From Halobaculum saliterrae (lineage in GTDB: Archaea > Halobacteriota > Halobacteria > Halobacteriales > Haloferacaceae): a stretch of DNA of 64,000 nucleotides. The notes under the pieces are model-generated. The model searched no databases. It had not been told where the DNA came from and worked only from the letters and a program-made list of their open reading frames with translations. This document shows positions 24,201-32,902 of the stretch, piece after piece. How positions within the stretch are numbered: position 1 is the stretch's first letter; the number at the start of each line of letters is the position of its first letter. The DNA lies in contig NZ_WUUS01000012.1 of assembly GCF_009831625.1 (NCBI RefSeq), positions 43,503 through 107,502 on the forward strand. The letters are read 5' to 3'. The position numbers and the translations under genes were made by a program.

Positions 24201-25073
24201 GAGGTCTTCTTTCCGCACTTCTGCGTCGGACTGCCAGCTGCTCCGCCGTTGGAAGACGACCTGGAACGCGGTCGGTGCTGTCGCTTCCATCAGATGGTCG
24301 ATGAGCGTCGCGAGCGCGGCACCGGGTTCGTCAACGGACGAGAGATCGCCGTTCGTTTCCTCCGCCGTGAACGGTGTCAGCGAGGTCATCCAGTCCTGCT
24401 TCCGCGACGCGGAGCCACACCACCGAACCCCGAGCGGCGAGACAGCGTCTTGGGCCAGGCGGGCCAGAATCGTTCCCGCCGGTGTCATCGTCGGCTTCTC
24501 GATGGCCCGTCGCTCTTCCTCGTCGTCTGGAAGTGCATCGGGCGACGCTAGTTCGAGCGCTGAGTCCTCGACAGTCACGTGATGATCGGGGACGCTCGTG
24601 GATGCCGTACCGCCGTCGACAACGGGGTCTGCTTCGGATGCCTCGGAGTCCGCTGATTCCTCGTCAACGATATCGTACTGTTCTGCCGGGCCAAACTCGT
24701 ACTGCAGCAGTCCGGCCTCGTAGTGGTCGACGAATTCCTGCGGTGTGAACTCGACTGGCTGAATGAGCCGGGCGGCGACGTCGACGTCGACGCGCTCGAT
24801 GTCGAACGTGGCCGGATAGATGGAACGGAGGCGCTTCTCAAGCGTATCGAGGTGCGCATCGGCCCCGTAGAAGAACTCCACCGGGTCGTCCGGGCCATCA
24901 CTGATCGCGAGGAACTCGAACCGGGGTGGTGTCTCACTGTGGAGCGGGTTCAGCTTCGCCCCGAGACCCGACGAGCCGGGCGTGGTCAGCTTGTGGAGGC
25001 TGTCGAGGACCCGGGGGATGCTCTCCGGGTCAAGCCGCTCGGACGTCGGCGTGACGCGCAGGTACTCAGCCAT
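21249..25073 (-). CDS. VirD4/HerA-like coupling ATPase with C-terminal nuclease-like domain
   Basis: The 1274-residue protein has a Walker A FASTGGGKSK (505-514), VVLVDPKGDG (531-540) typical of coupling proteins, a strand/acidic pair IIFDLGDL (733-740) and a Walker B-like NLIIEEAAP (776-784). A Ser/Thr/Glu-rich linker spans about 905-1040. The last 230 residues have a helical lead, then VRVEPYY, LDVAGF with D1169, and VWAGEAEL with E1184/E1186, the D-x14-E-x-E order of a PD-(D/E)xK nuclease. There is no N-terminal membrane anchor. It should bring DNA to the transfer channel. It overlaps the VirB4 gene by 8 bp. Confidence 0.85.
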   Translation of the reverse strand: MAEYLRVTPTSERLDPESIPRVLDSLHKLTTPGSSGLGAKLNPLHSETPPRFEFLAISDGPDDPVEFFYGADAHLDTLEKRLRSIYPATFDIERVDVDVAARLIQPVEFTPQEFVDHYEAGLLQYEFGPAEQYDIVDEESADSEASEADPVVDGGTASTSVPDHHVTVEDSALELASPDALPDDEEERRAIEKPTMTPAGTILARLAQDAVSPLGVRWCGSASRKQDWMTSLTPFTAEETNGDLSSVDEPGAALATLIDHLMEATAPTAFQVVFQRRSSWQSDAEVRKEDLIDGRDTFFQEVVGSFLEVEEQRSDQDERQLSESVEKRIAYINAKNAKRSFTANIRAIGVPIGDTRDDLDARMDSLLPVFDPLDGSFYEVEGQRLRNSGFREKTKEKKARAALQRLLNRELTTGRGKTRPELVLCGTELANFVLVPSSEQLTVEGTRGTRAEQQSRNPLPWPNPDLIQQFQDGMAIGYALDENGEPRPDPIRIPPDLLPTHYGRFASTGGGKSKAIINDALSLRESTGGPVVLVDPKGDGMCENYLRCHYERFGGLDDVYHFRVPETIPAFSFFDIRPALEVGRNREDAIQDKVDHFHDILRMIMGREQYGQAFVANEILSYLIKALFDEEYGSDVFGLDDLFAAALRMQRDQTIPPVSADNQNIEESLTRHFAKDNHQFQVSMDAVGNRLDKLKEDAHLRRIFSHVPEQNDAGDYVDNRFDFREFLDEDATIIFDLGDLRPEAQRAITLLLLSNLWDAVQVRRRDGQTDYEKLTNLIIEEAAPVASTKLVSEQLLPQGRSFGLSMGLVMQFPEQVRNRNERAYDEVLNNIKTKLIGNISIERDLAESLAHEDLSPTELRNRINTLPSGEWIAQLPSPSFGETGPPPFSLKPLPIAAGHPESDQPLTEPQEDHFESVSRPRMVERTQAQYGLTEPTESSTAPEETGWGSSGAETTGSATDGDSGTDPTQSAFISKSTTEDASTSTTPTETDSDPDADESEMSSLFGQATETDEDSAGDQAAQPENGATPVQESSVPVPDDELRQRGLSRDDVRFLNRVLDVMNREDDEYTLLDRMSQLRDEYDDLHIERLTEQDLLEADSAAGRKYYTVLPDGRDLLGREMKAGPGAGDLGEKTPHKVGVRLLELWVHQQDDVVRVEPYYESDDGTVLDVAGFDGDGDLVWAGEAELASNNRHAPVEDYDKLSAVDADAIWAFNNRETALDVLDSLADADRIGERVSGRAARSFATIRDAVDEFDATGLTTVRGFKNLDQELNQ

Positions 25074-27291
25074 CGTTGGTGTCCTCCGTTGACCCGCCGT
25101 CTGGCTCGGCTTCGACGGCGTCTGATTCCTCGTTCAGTTCGCTCGTTTCGTTCGTTCCGTTCGTTGCTCGATGCTCGAGCTCTTCCTGGAACTCCTGCAT
25201 CTCGGTATCGACGGCGTCGTCGCCGGCGCCGGGCAGCGAGGACCGAACTTGGGAGGTCGGGTCGAAGTCGATGACCTGCTTCTCCTTGGGCATCGCTTTG
25301 ACCTGAATGCCGCGCCACTCGCCGTCGACGCCCACCAGCGCCTCGGAGAAGCCGGCGTCCTCGTTGCCGGGCACAGCGTCCTGAACGAACCGCATCTGCG
25401 CGTAGTTCAGCCCGAACTCGTCGGCCCATTCTTCGTCCATCCCGTCGAGACGGTGGAATTGCTTGACCGCACACTGGTCGAGGATGGCCTCGGACTCGGC
25501 GTGTTCGAAGAACTCGTCGACGGTCTGCGTGACCAGCCGGATCGAGAGATCGTGGTGCCGGTGGTGGCGGAACACCGTTTCGAGGAACGCCAGGCTCGCG
25601 GCGTCCTGCATAATGTAGCGCGCCTCGTCGATGTAGAACACGACCTCCTTCTCCGAGACTTTCGCCCGCTCGTACACCAGTGAGATAAGCAACTGCATCG
25701 TCAGTGCCGTGCTGCTGTCGACGCTGCCCTCCTGCTGAGCGAGGTCGAGGTAGATGACCTTCTCGTCGCGAATGTCGAAGTCGGACTCTTGGCCGAGGTT
25801 GGCGTGCCGACCGTCGTCCTCGAAGGGGCGAAGCTGATCGAGGAGCCACGTCGCGTCCTCTTTGATCTTCCCCGCCTCCTCGTCGGACCGGACGACGAAT
25901 TCCTCGGGGTCGTCAACCATGTCCTCGAAGACGTCCATCATATCCTGAATCGTCGGGCTCGGATTGTCGTGCGTCGAGATGTCATCGGTGATGCCGTTGC
26001 GCTTGTACGCTCGCTTGAGCGCGAGTTCCAGTGTCGTCCGTCGGTCGCCGAGGGAGATGCCACGGAGCGCGAAGAAGTTGGTGAGGAAGCTCATCGCGTC
26101 GTCGAGCTTCTCGTTGAACGGGCTCGCGTCCTCGCCCATCGCCCGCTGGACGTGCTCGGGTGTCTCCCGGATTTCCAAGGGGTTCAACCCGAGCGTCCCG
26201 CCGACCGTGATCCGCTTGGCGTCGAGGGCCTCGGCGACGCCGGCCCAGTTGTTCAGTGGCTCGAGGATGATGCCGATACGGTCCTTACTCTGCTCGATGG
26301 AGCGGATAAAATTCTGCTTCGAACTGAACGACTTCCCCGAACCGGTGTCCCCGACGGTGAACATCGCGTAGCCGTTGTCCCGCGCGAACGGGTCGATGAC
26401 GACCGGGCTCTGGTTGTCCTTGTGAATCCCGAACTCCACCCCGCCTTCCTCGAGAATCGTCGCGTTGTGCGGCGAGGAGAGTAACGCGCCGACGGCGCCG
26501 CCGAGCGCAATCGACGTCCGCCCGAACTCGTTGTCGCCGATGGGTGCGGCGGACTGGAGGGCGAGATCCTGGCGACAGATCGCCGTCTTCGGCGTGAGGT
26601 TCGCCGGATCGTCACGGAGCGCACTCTTGACCTTCTGGACGGCGTCGCGGAGGTCGTCTTTCTCGTCAGCCCGCACCGTGATGAACATTCCTTGGTCGAA
26701 GACGTTCGCGCCGTTCTCGACGGCCTTGTACGTCGCTGCGGCTTCGTTGGCACGCTCCTGTAGGTAGGCACTCCGCACGCTCTGTTCGAGGTCAGCATCC
26801 ACCTGGAGGTCGTCAGCGATATCCTGCAGTTCGTTCCGGGCCCGCTCCTGATTCTTCGGCGTGATGTGAGCCGTCAGGTCGAACTGCACGTCGGTCATCT
26901 CGAAGAGCTCGGAGAGGTAGCCGTCGTTGGGGTAGTCCGGGTAGTCAGCGATGTACAGCGTCGTCGTCCACTGCTCGCCGACCCGTGCCGCGCGCGTCTC
27001 CCACTCGATGGCCGCCGGCGCGGTCACCGTCTTGTGTGACTCGGCGATGTCGTCGAGAAGCTGGCGTTCGGCTTCTCCTTGTTCGATGGTCTCCTCGTCG
27101 AGGAGGTCCGAGAACTCGACCTCTTCCTCGTCGTCTTCGGTGTACCAGTCCCAGAGGAATTTCCCGCTAATCCCGATCAGTACCGCAAGCAGGATATAAA
27201 GGGACGCACCTTCAGCTGAGGTCGGATTCGTGAGCCACTCCGTGAGCTGGCCGACGGCTCCGGTGCCCGTCTGGAGGACGAGGTTACGCAT
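25066..27291 (-). CDS. virB4: VirB4-type conjugation ATPase
   Basis: The 741-residue protein has a membrane segment near residues 30-47 (ASLYILLAVLIGISG). An N-terminal VirB4/CagE-like domain follows, then Walker A VGDTGSGKS (about 313-321), Walker B VVFYIDEA (about 550-557) and a VTQTVDEF sensor. VirB4 proteins power type IV secretion and, in archaea, the CedB-type DNA transfer machines. I chose the ATG at 27291 over 27300 because the GGAGG ribosome-binding site abuts the earlier ATG but is correctly spaced from the later one. The gene overlaps its upstream neighbour by 8 bp. Confidence 0.9.
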   Translation of the reverse strand: MRNLVLQTGTGAVGQLTEWLTNPTSAEGASLYILLAVLIGISGKFLWDWYTEDDEEEVEFSDLLDEETIEQGEAERQLLDDIAESHKTVTAPAAIEWETRAARVGEQWTTTLYIADYPDYPNDGYLSELFEMTDVQFDLTAHITPKNQERARNELQDIADDLQVDADLEQSVRSAYLQERANEAAATYKAVENGANVFDQGMFITVRADEKDDLRDAVQKVKSALRDDPANLTPKTAICRQDLALQSAAPIGDNEFGRTSIALGGAVGALLSSPHNATILEEGGVEFGIHKDNQSPVVIDPFARDNGYAMFTVGDTGSGKSFSSKQNFIRSIEQSKDRIGIILEPLNNWAGVAEALDAKRITVGGTLGLNPLEIRETPEHVQRAMGEDASPFNEKLDDAMSFLTNFFALRGISLGDRRTTLELALKRAYKRNGITDDISTHDNPSPTIQDMMDVFEDMVDDPEEFVVRSDEEAGKIKEDATWLLDQLRPFEDDGRHANLGQESDFDIRDEKVIYLDLAQQEGSVDSSTALTMQLLISLVYERAKVSEKEVVFYIDEARYIMQDAASLAFLETVFRHHRHHDLSIRLVTQTVDEFFEHAESEAILDQCAVKQFHRLDGMDEEWADEFGLNYAQMRFVQDAVPGNEDAGFSEALVGVDGEWRGIQVKAMPKEKQVIDFDPTSQVRSSLPGAGDDAVDTEMQEFQEELEHRATNGTNETSELNEESDAVEAEPDGGSTEDTNDG

Positions 27292-28405
27292 CGTGGTCAT
27301 CCTCCCGGCGCGAATGGCCGATGATGGGTTGTTCGCGAACGACGCTCTCTGCGTCGTCGTACTCGTGTTCGCGGCCGTTCCAGAAGTCCATATTCAACAC
27401 GAAGAGTTCGACCGTGCTGAGCCGACGTGCGGACCAGCCCGACGCCTGCTGGATGAATTCTGACCGCACATCGTTGACCCGGCTGTCGAGCTTCTCGAAC
27501 ATCTGTGCGCGGCGCTCGACGTCGGTGAGGTCCTCGCGGCGGGTCACAAACGGGTTGAACAGAAACCCGATGACGGGGAACTGCGTCAGCTTCTCGGCTG
27601 GCGTCCCCTCGTCGCGGAAGCGGTCGTAGACCTCCAGCGGGGTGACCTCGACGCCGATGTAGTACCGCACCTGCTGGATACCCCGCTCGCGCATCTCCTT
27701 CGGCCGCGTCTCCCGATACTCTTCGAGGAGTTCCCGGAAGATGGGGTTCTCTTTGACGTCCTCGTCGTTCAGGCGGTCTTCGATGTTCTCCGTGATCTGT
27801 TCGACCGGGAACGAGCGGGTCGTGGCGTGGAGTTTGAGTTTCGAGTCGAGTTCCTTGTTGGCGAACTCTTCGCCGGCGTCCTGGAGCTGTGCCCAATCGT
27901 CGGACATCGCGAAGTCCATATTGCCGGGATTGATCTCGATGAACGCCTCCATCGTGCCGTCCGCGCGCTGGATCGCGCCAGCTCCCGGCCACGCCCGTTC
28001 GATGTTCGTGAGGTCCTGCGTTCGCTCGTCGGGCGTGAACGGCGTGTAGTTCGCGAGCCCGCCTTCGTTGCGCTCTGTCTCGTTGGTGCTACTGTCGGCT
28101 TCCTCCGGGGCACTGAACGTGATCTGGGGGCGCTTGACGTAGCGATAGACGTCTTTCGTCCACGTCCACGCGTTCAGGTGGTCGGGCGAGACGTAGACGA
28201 TCGCGACGCCGAACCCGAAACCACCCGCGACGAACGGCAGGGCGAGTGATTCGATGCCGGTGAGGCCGGCGATGAACAGGCCGACGATCGGGAAGGCGAT
28301 GAGGACGCCAACGTCGCCTTCCTCAATGTTGAGGTAGGGGATGCGACTCTCCTCACCGAACTGGTCCATGATGCGCCGTGCGGCTGCGTCTTGGTCGATG
28401 GACAT
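27284..28405 (-). CDS. Conjugation-associated protein with two N-terminal membrane segments (PrgI/VirB3-like)
   Basis: The 373-residue protein has PYLNIEEGDVGVLIAFPIVGLFIAGLTGIESLALPFVAGGFGFGVAIVY near its start, seen as two membrane helices. A long soluble part follows, with NIERAWPGAGAIQRADGTMEAFIEI and a helical C-terminus ending FVLNMDFWNGREHEYDD. The arrangement resembles archaeal VirB3-like or PrgI-like proteins preceding VirB4, with a soluble part like the N-terminal domain of VirB4 (inference). It lies directly upstream of VirB4. Confidence 0.7.
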   Translation of the reverse strand: MSIDQDAAARRIMDQFGEESRIPYLNIEEGDVGVLIAFPIVGLFIAGLTGIESLALPFVAGGFGFGVAIVYVSPDHLNAWTWTKDVYRYVKRPQITFSAPEEADSSTNETERNEGGLANYTPFTPDERTQDLTNIERAWPGAGAIQRADGTMEAFIEINPGNMDFAMSDDWAQLQDAGEEFANKELDSKLKLHATTRSFPVEQITENIEDRLNDEDVKENPIFRELLEEYRETRPKEMRERGIQQVRYYIGVEVTPLEVYDRFRDEGTPAEKLTQFPVIGFLFNPFVTRREDLTDVERRAQMFEKLDSRVNDVRSEFIQQASGWSARRLSTVELFVLNMDFWNGREHEYDDAESVVREQPIIGHSRREDDHDA

Positions 28406-28411
28406 GGATTG

Positions 28412-29473
28412 TTAGTAGCTTCCAGGATCGTTCTCGGTTCGCCGGTAGGACGGCGTCCCGCTGTCTTCGTCGCTGTTCGCGCCTCGTGCGGCCGCTTTCT
28501 GCGCCACAGCGTGTCCCGCTGCGGCCTTCGGTCCCCACCGGGCCGCCGTCGTCGCGACGCCGGCGCCGCCGATGTAGGCCCCAGCGGCAACACCGCCGAT
28601 GAGGGCCGCTCCCTTCGTCGCACCACCGAGAACCTTCGCCGTCAGCGGGGTCGCGTACTTGAACGTCTTCCAGGTTAGGTAGAGTGCGATCAACGGGAGC
28701 GATGCCGCGACTAGATACCGCAAAAACGGACTACTCGGAGCGATGGCGTTCTGAGAGTACAGCAAGTCGTATCCTTTGAACACCACCGCTGCGGGCAGAG
28801 GCAGGACAGCTAACGGGACGAATTTCTTACTGAACCCCATCGCGATATCCGAGAGCACGGGGATGTTTCCGTAGGCCAGCGCGAACGCAATCGGCATCCC
28901 ATACACGTAGACGTAGAGCAAGACTTCGCGAATGTAGTAGAGTGCCTCCAAAGCCCACATTGAGAGTCCTCCAATCAGTGCGAATACGAGTGAAAGCCCA
29001 GGGTTTGTGATTGATACTTCGAGCAGGTTGAGCATCGCATCGCCCAGAGAACCCAGACTCGGCATCAGGGCGATAGTGAACCCGTCCACTATGTAGAGTC
29101 CAAGAATACTGACCCAGTACCAGCTGATAATCAGAAACGCGCCGACCCAAGCCGTTTTCTTGGTGCGCCTGGCCTCGTATGCACTTCCAATATTGAATAT
29201 ACGGATCGTGTGACGCCCCTGAACGCACATCACGAGGAGCAGCAGCGAGATCAACATGATCTCTCCACCTACAAGCGCATCCTGAATTGACGGCCAAGGA
29301 GCATTACTGGGCTCTCCGAAGACGAACGCACCGTCTGTCTCCGGCGTTGGTGTCCCGAACATCTCCTCGGTGAGGGTCTCATAGCCGGAACGCAGGCCGT
29401 CCATGAAGAGACCGACAATCCAATCGACGACCTCTTTGAATCCCTCAAGGACGACGTCGATTAGATCAACCAT
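28412..29473 (-). CDS. TrbL/VirB6-like polytopic channel protein
   Basis: The 353-residue protein starts with an amphipathic helix (MVDLIDVVLEGFKEVVDWIVGLFMDGL), then has about six membrane segments, and a Gly/Ala-rich C-terminal region (GAALIGGVAAGAYIGGAG) with a basic tail. This is the profile of TrbL/VirB6-type inner-membrane channel proteins and of archaeal CedA-like proteins. Its 5' two thirds lie in DNA of distinctly lower GC (about 48-52% in sampled lines), while the 3' part and the next gene are GC-rich, suggesting recombination inside the gene. Confidence 0.72.
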   Translation of the reverse strand: MVDLIDVVLEGFKEVVDWIVGLFMDGLRSGYETLTEEMFGTPTPETDGAFVFGEPSNAPWPSIQDALVGGEIMLISLLLLVMCVQGRHTIRIFNIGSAYEARRTKKTAWVGAFLIISWYWVSILGLYIVDGFTIALMPSLGSLGDAMLNLLEVSITNPGLSLVFALIGGLSMWALEALYYIREVLLYVYVYGMPIAFALAYGNIPVLSDIAMGFSKKFVPLAVLPLPAAVVFKGYDLLYSQNAIAPSSPFLRYLVAASLPLIALYLTWKTFKYATPLTAKVLGGATKGAALIGGVAAGAYIGGAGVATTAARWGPKAAAGHAVAQKAAARGANSDEDSGTPSYRRTENDPGSY

Positions 29474-29475
29474 GG

Positions 29476-30333
29476 TTACGCCTCACTGATGGAAATTTCG
29501 CAGTTATCGGGTTCTTGGGACGCCGAATACTGGATACTGTACGTTTTGGTGACTCGGTCTCCGCCAACTCGCGTCTCGAGTATTAGTTCAAACTCACCGG
29601 TCTTCGACTCCTCCGAACAGGACGTGCCTGCTCCAGGAACGAAGGCGAACGGCGAGCGTGAACTATAGAGCGTAATTTGCTCCCCGGGTGCGATAATGAC
29701 CTGCTCGACCTCGGAGTCGGATTCCGGGTCGTAAATCCCGCTTACGTCTTCATCATCGACATAGTTCGTCCCCTCTTCGCCGGACGGATAGGGAACATCA
29801 CCGATGAAGAGCAATTTTGTAACCGCATCTGGGCCAGTCCCTTGGTTTTCGAGGGTGACGAAGGCCTCCTCTTCGATTTCGCTTTCTGATCCATCCCACA
29901 TCTCTTCAGGCTGGTTTCTACCGATGCCCATCTCGACGATCCCGAGGTTTGGCTGGACAGAAAGCGAGCTTTCACCAACTGTTTCCTCACCGCTGAGGGC
30001 TACTATTTCGTACTCGCCAGGAGCGTACGTTGTGCCGAGACCAAATGAGACTTGTTGGGAACCTGCAGCGACCTCCCGCTGTCCGAACAGTTCGCCGTTC
30101 GGTTGGATGAGGTTGATCTGGTCGAACTCCGAATCCGAATCGAACTGGACAATGAGTTCTGTTCCTTCAACAGTCACCTGCCGGAACACACCGGATCCGC
30201 CTTCTGGACTTGAACTACCGTTAGGATCGGTGCTTCCGTTACCATCCATACAACCGGCCACGCTCACGAGAGCGGCGCCGGCGACTGTTCGGAGGGCGGT
30301 CCGTCTACTGAGGTGGGGATTGTCCTGAGTCAT
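29476..30333 (-). CDS. Tat lipoprotein of the transfer operon
   Basis: The N-terminus HLSRRTALRTVAGAALVSVAGCMDG has a twin-arginine motif and a lipobox (VAGC), so the protein is exported folded and lipid-anchored on the outer face of the membrane. The rest (about 260 residues) is beta-rich and very acidic with IgG-like segments: GVFRQVTVEGTELIVQFD, APGEYEIVALSGEETVG, EEEAFVTLENQG, IIAPGEQITLYSS. There are two Cys near the C-terminus. There is no enzyme motif. The position between the channel and the secreted protein suggests a surface component of the transfer apparatus (inference). Confidence 0.78.
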   Translation of the reverse strand: MTQDNPHLSRRTALRTVAGAALVSVAGCMDGNGSTDPNGSSSPEGGSGVFRQVTVEGTELIVQFDSDSEFDQINLIQPNGELFGQREVAAGSQQVSFGLGTTYAPGEYEIVALSGEETVGESSLSVQPNLGIVEMGIGRNQPEEMWDGSESEIEEEAFVTLENQGTGPDAVTKLLFIGDVPYPSGEEGTNYVDDEDVSGIYDPESDSEVEQVIIAPGEQITLYSSRSPFAFVPGAGTSCSEESKTGEFELILETRVGGDRVTKTYSIQYSASQEPDNCEISISEA

Positions 30334-32063
30334 GGTTTCTGTCCGAAGATGTCTTCTGGGCCGAGCATCCGCAGGAGGCGTTTGCCAGCGTAGAACATCA
30401 CGAAGAACGGCAGGAGCTGCCAGCCGACCTCGAACACCAGCGCAAACCAGCCGTCGATCGTCCCTAGAGGGTGCCAGCGAGCCGTCGCGGTATCACTCAC
30501 GTATGCCGGGTCGTGGCCGAGCCACGAGCCAGGGTGGTACCGAGCCGTGTAGATGCCCGGTTCGTCGATGGTCACGATCGCCACCCCGGAGGCGTTGGTC
30601 TCGACGCGCTGATCCGCGACCGTGATGTACCCGTTCCGAGTGGTGCCGCCGATTGGATACTGACGGCTATCGTCGAGCGCGATCGGCGCACCAGTTTGAT
30701 TGTCCCGTAGTTCGACCCTGAGCGTCGCTTGGGACTGATTCTGCTGGATGACCTCAACAGTGAGATTGCTGCGGCGGAGCTGCCGCTCGGAGCCGGCATC
30801 CGGCTCGACGATTGACGCATTCACGCCCCGAACGATGCCCGCAACGTGCAGCGCCTCTCGGTCGACGTTCTCGGCTCGAACGGCGACGCCGTACGTCGTC
30901 GTGTACGACTGGTTGACGATGTCAATATTGATGTTCTCACCGATGGTGCCGACTGGCGACGGGCGGTCAGTCCCCCAGGTCTCGATGAGTTCCGGCCCGT
31001 CTCGAACCGGCTCGGCACGCGGCCCGATACGAGAGGGATAGGCGTGGACGTACACCGGAATCGCGTCTGACTCGACGGTGGCGCTATCCGTGCGATTCGA
31101 CCGAACGAGCGTATCCCAGTTGGTGTTCCGAGCGGTGTAGAACCGCCAGATGCCACGGACCCGTGCCTCACCGTCCTCCGTGAGCGTGTACCCCTGCCAC
31201 GGCCGCGACTGGAAGATGGCCACGCCGGCGTCGCCGTTCGGATACTCGGCGTAGTAGGGGTATGCCGAGAGGTCGTAGATCTCGACGGCGATTGAATCGG
31301 AGACGTTCCGTGTTTCCGTCCGATAGGTGACGTCGACGTCCGTCCGGTCACCCAGATCGGTTCTGACGGTTTTCTTCAGCCGGACGCTAATCTCCGCTTC
31401 CAGCGTGAGATTCGCACTCCAGTCGTCCTCAATCTGGTAGTCGAGGGCAGGCGTATGGGCCCCGTCACGCTCGGCGATGGTTTCACCGTCCTTCTTCAAC
31501 CGGACTTCTTCGATTTCGTGCTCCGTGAGCGACCACGAGATAGTCGTGTTACCGGAGGAACTCCCGTTGGGGACGCGAACGCGGTAATCAACGAAGCCCC
31601 GCATCGTCCCGTTCGGCGCGATGTACAGTGGGGTTTCACCGGACTCGAGGTGTCCACGAGTAGAGGGCTGGACCGCGAAGATCGTCGCGTGAGCATCCTC
31701 GATGAAGACACCGTCCTCGAGGTCTGCGTGCGGTGGATGTACGGACGTATCTGGGCCACCGGCGTCGAGGTCCTCGAAGTCGTTCCGCGTCCACGTCGCC
31801 GCGGTCGCTGGCGGGCGTTTAAACGTGACGTCGGTCCCGTTCGCGACTTGGTGGACGGCGGAGCGGTTCTCGCCGTAGCGCTGGCGGTACTCCTCTTGGC
31901 TGATGTAGTTGTCCGCATCGCGGGACCACAGCGTTGCCGACTCGTTCTCCGTGAGCCCGTTCCCCTCCGTACCTGGTCGTGGCGGGTCAGCGGCGACGAT
32001 ACCCGTGACTAGGCTCGTCGCGAGCAAGCCGGCCATGAGCACGGAGAGCTCTCGATGGTTCAT
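30330..32063 (-). CDS. Secreted, membrane-anchored protein of the transfer operon
   Basis: The 577-residue protein has an N-terminal signal (LSVLMAGLLATSLVTGIVAADPP). A long extracellular beta-rich region carries many N-x-S/T glycosylation sequons. A C-terminal membrane helix (WFALVFEVGWQLLPFFVMFYAG) precedes a short basic end with KRLLRMLGPEDIFG. Bacterial-Ig-like segments near the end include RVETNASGVAIVTIDEPGIYTARYHPG. It overlaps the lipoprotein gene by 4 bp. It is likely a surface adhesin or outer channel component of the apparatus; the function is inferred from context only. Confidence 0.75.
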   Translation of the reverse strand: MNHRELSVLMAGLLATSLVTGIVAADPPRPGTEGNGLTENESATLWSRDADNYISQEEYRQRYGENRSAVHQVANGTDVTFKRPPATAATWTRNDFEDLDAGGPDTSVHPPHADLEDGVFIEDAHATIFAVQPSTRGHLESGETPLYIAPNGTMRGFVDYRVRVPNGSSSGNTTISWSLTEHEIEEVRLKKDGETIAERDGAHTPALDYQIEDDWSANLTLEAEISVRLKKTVRTDLGDRTDVDVTYRTETRNVSDSIAVEIYDLSAYPYYAEYPNGDAGVAIFQSRPWQGYTLTEDGEARVRGIWRFYTARNTNWDTLVRSNRTDSATVESDAIPVYVHAYPSRIGPRAEPVRDGPELIETWGTDRPSPVGTIGENINIDIVNQSYTTTYGVAVRAENVDREALHVAGIVRGVNASIVEPDAGSERQLRRSNLTVEVIQQNQSQATLRVELRDNQTGAPIALDDSRQYPIGGTTRNGYITVADQRVETNASGVAIVTIDEPGIYTARYHPGSWLGHDPAYVSDTATARWHPLGTIDGWFALVFEVGWQLLPFFVMFYAGKRLLRMLGPEDIFGQKP

Positions 32064-32091
32064 AGGGCTCGCAACGGGGACTGTAGGGTGG

Positions 32092-32511
32092 TTACCAGGG
32101 GACGAGGTCGACGCACTGCGCCAGCGGGAGGCCCATCATCGACCCGGCAACCGTATAGAGCGGACCGAGCACGACGAGGACGACCGCGGACTTCATCGCC
32201 GACCGCTTGTGGCGCTTGAGGCCCTTCTTCTGCTCGGGATTGAGGGTGAACATCTCGATGAGGGAGTCAGCCTGCCAGACGATGGCGAGGCCGACGATCC
32301 CCAGCGCGGTGGTCAGCTGGAAGAACCCCTCAATCATACTCGGGAGGTTGTCTGCGCTACAGACCGCGTTACTCTGGGCGGCAACCGGCTGGACAGCGAA
32401 CAGGCTCAGGAGGACGACGGTGAGTGCTGCCTGCCGAGGGATCTTCCCGGTCAGCGGTGACTGGTTTTCGACGCTACGCTCAGGGTCGGAGGGAGTCTGG
32501 TCCTGTGACAT
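32092..32511 (-). CDS. Small membrane protein, VirB2/TrbC-like candidate pilin
   Basis: The 139-residue protein has an acidic N-tail, a signal-like helix (AALTVVLLSLFAVQPVAAQS) with a plausible cleavage after VAAQ, and then two further helices (FFQLTTALGIVGLAIVW and AVVLVVLGPLYTVAGSMMG) joined by a basic loop (EQKKGLKRHKRSAMK). Cys residues flank the mature part (NAVCSADN and AQCVDL). A signal sequence plus two helices with a basic loop is the layout of VirB2/TrbC pilins. The identity is inferred. Confidence 0.65.
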   Translation of the reverse strand: MSQDQTPSDPERSVENQSPLTGKIPRQAALTVVLLSLFAVQPVAAQSNAVCSADNLPSMIEGFFQLTTALGIVGLAIVWQADSLIEMFTLNPEQKKGLKRHKRSAMKSAVVLVVLGPLYTVAGSMMGLPLAQCVDLVPW

Positions 32512-32517
32512 AGCGGG

Positions 32518-32796
32518 TTAATCATCGGTGGCGTCTCCAGCCGTAGGCTGGTTCTGCTGCTCTTCGACGAGCGACTGGAGGTCGTCGAAGCGGTTGGTGT
32601 CCTCTGCGATCTCTTCGAGCGTGTAGCCCTGCTCGCGGGCCCGTTCGAGGAGGTCGCGGAGTTCATCGGGGTCAACACCGCGGACTTCCATTTCCTCGCG
32701 GAGGGCGCGGCGATAGAGGGCGGAGGCGTTGATGTGGTCGTTCCACATCAGGTACAGGTCATCGATGTCCTCGATGGTGACTGACCTCGTAATCAT
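32518..32796 (-). CDS. Small helical protein, first gene of the transfer operon
   Basis: The ATG at 32796 (MITRSVTIEDIDDLYLMWND) is chosen; a longer reading from 32916 would run through the promoter. The 92-residue protein is all helical and charged: ALYRRALREEMEVRGVDPDELRDLLERARE, GYTLEEIAEDTNRFDDLQSLVEEQQ. There is no membrane segment. It could be a regulator or accessory factor. It is the first gene after operator C (148 bp upstream) and a TTATAATTTA box (32903-32912). Confidence 0.7.
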   Translation of the reverse strand: MITRSVTIEDIDDLYLMWNDHINASALYRRALREEMEVRGVDPDELRDLLERAREQGYTLEEIAEDTNRFDDLQSLVEEQQNQPTAGDATDD

Positions 32797-32902
32797 ACAT
32801 GCGGGTATGGGTATGCACCGGCTCAGTCCCGGTACATATTGGCGCGGTAGCTGGATGATACCTAAATGCTTTCTGGCCAGCAAGAACTGCAAATTTGTTG
32901 AG

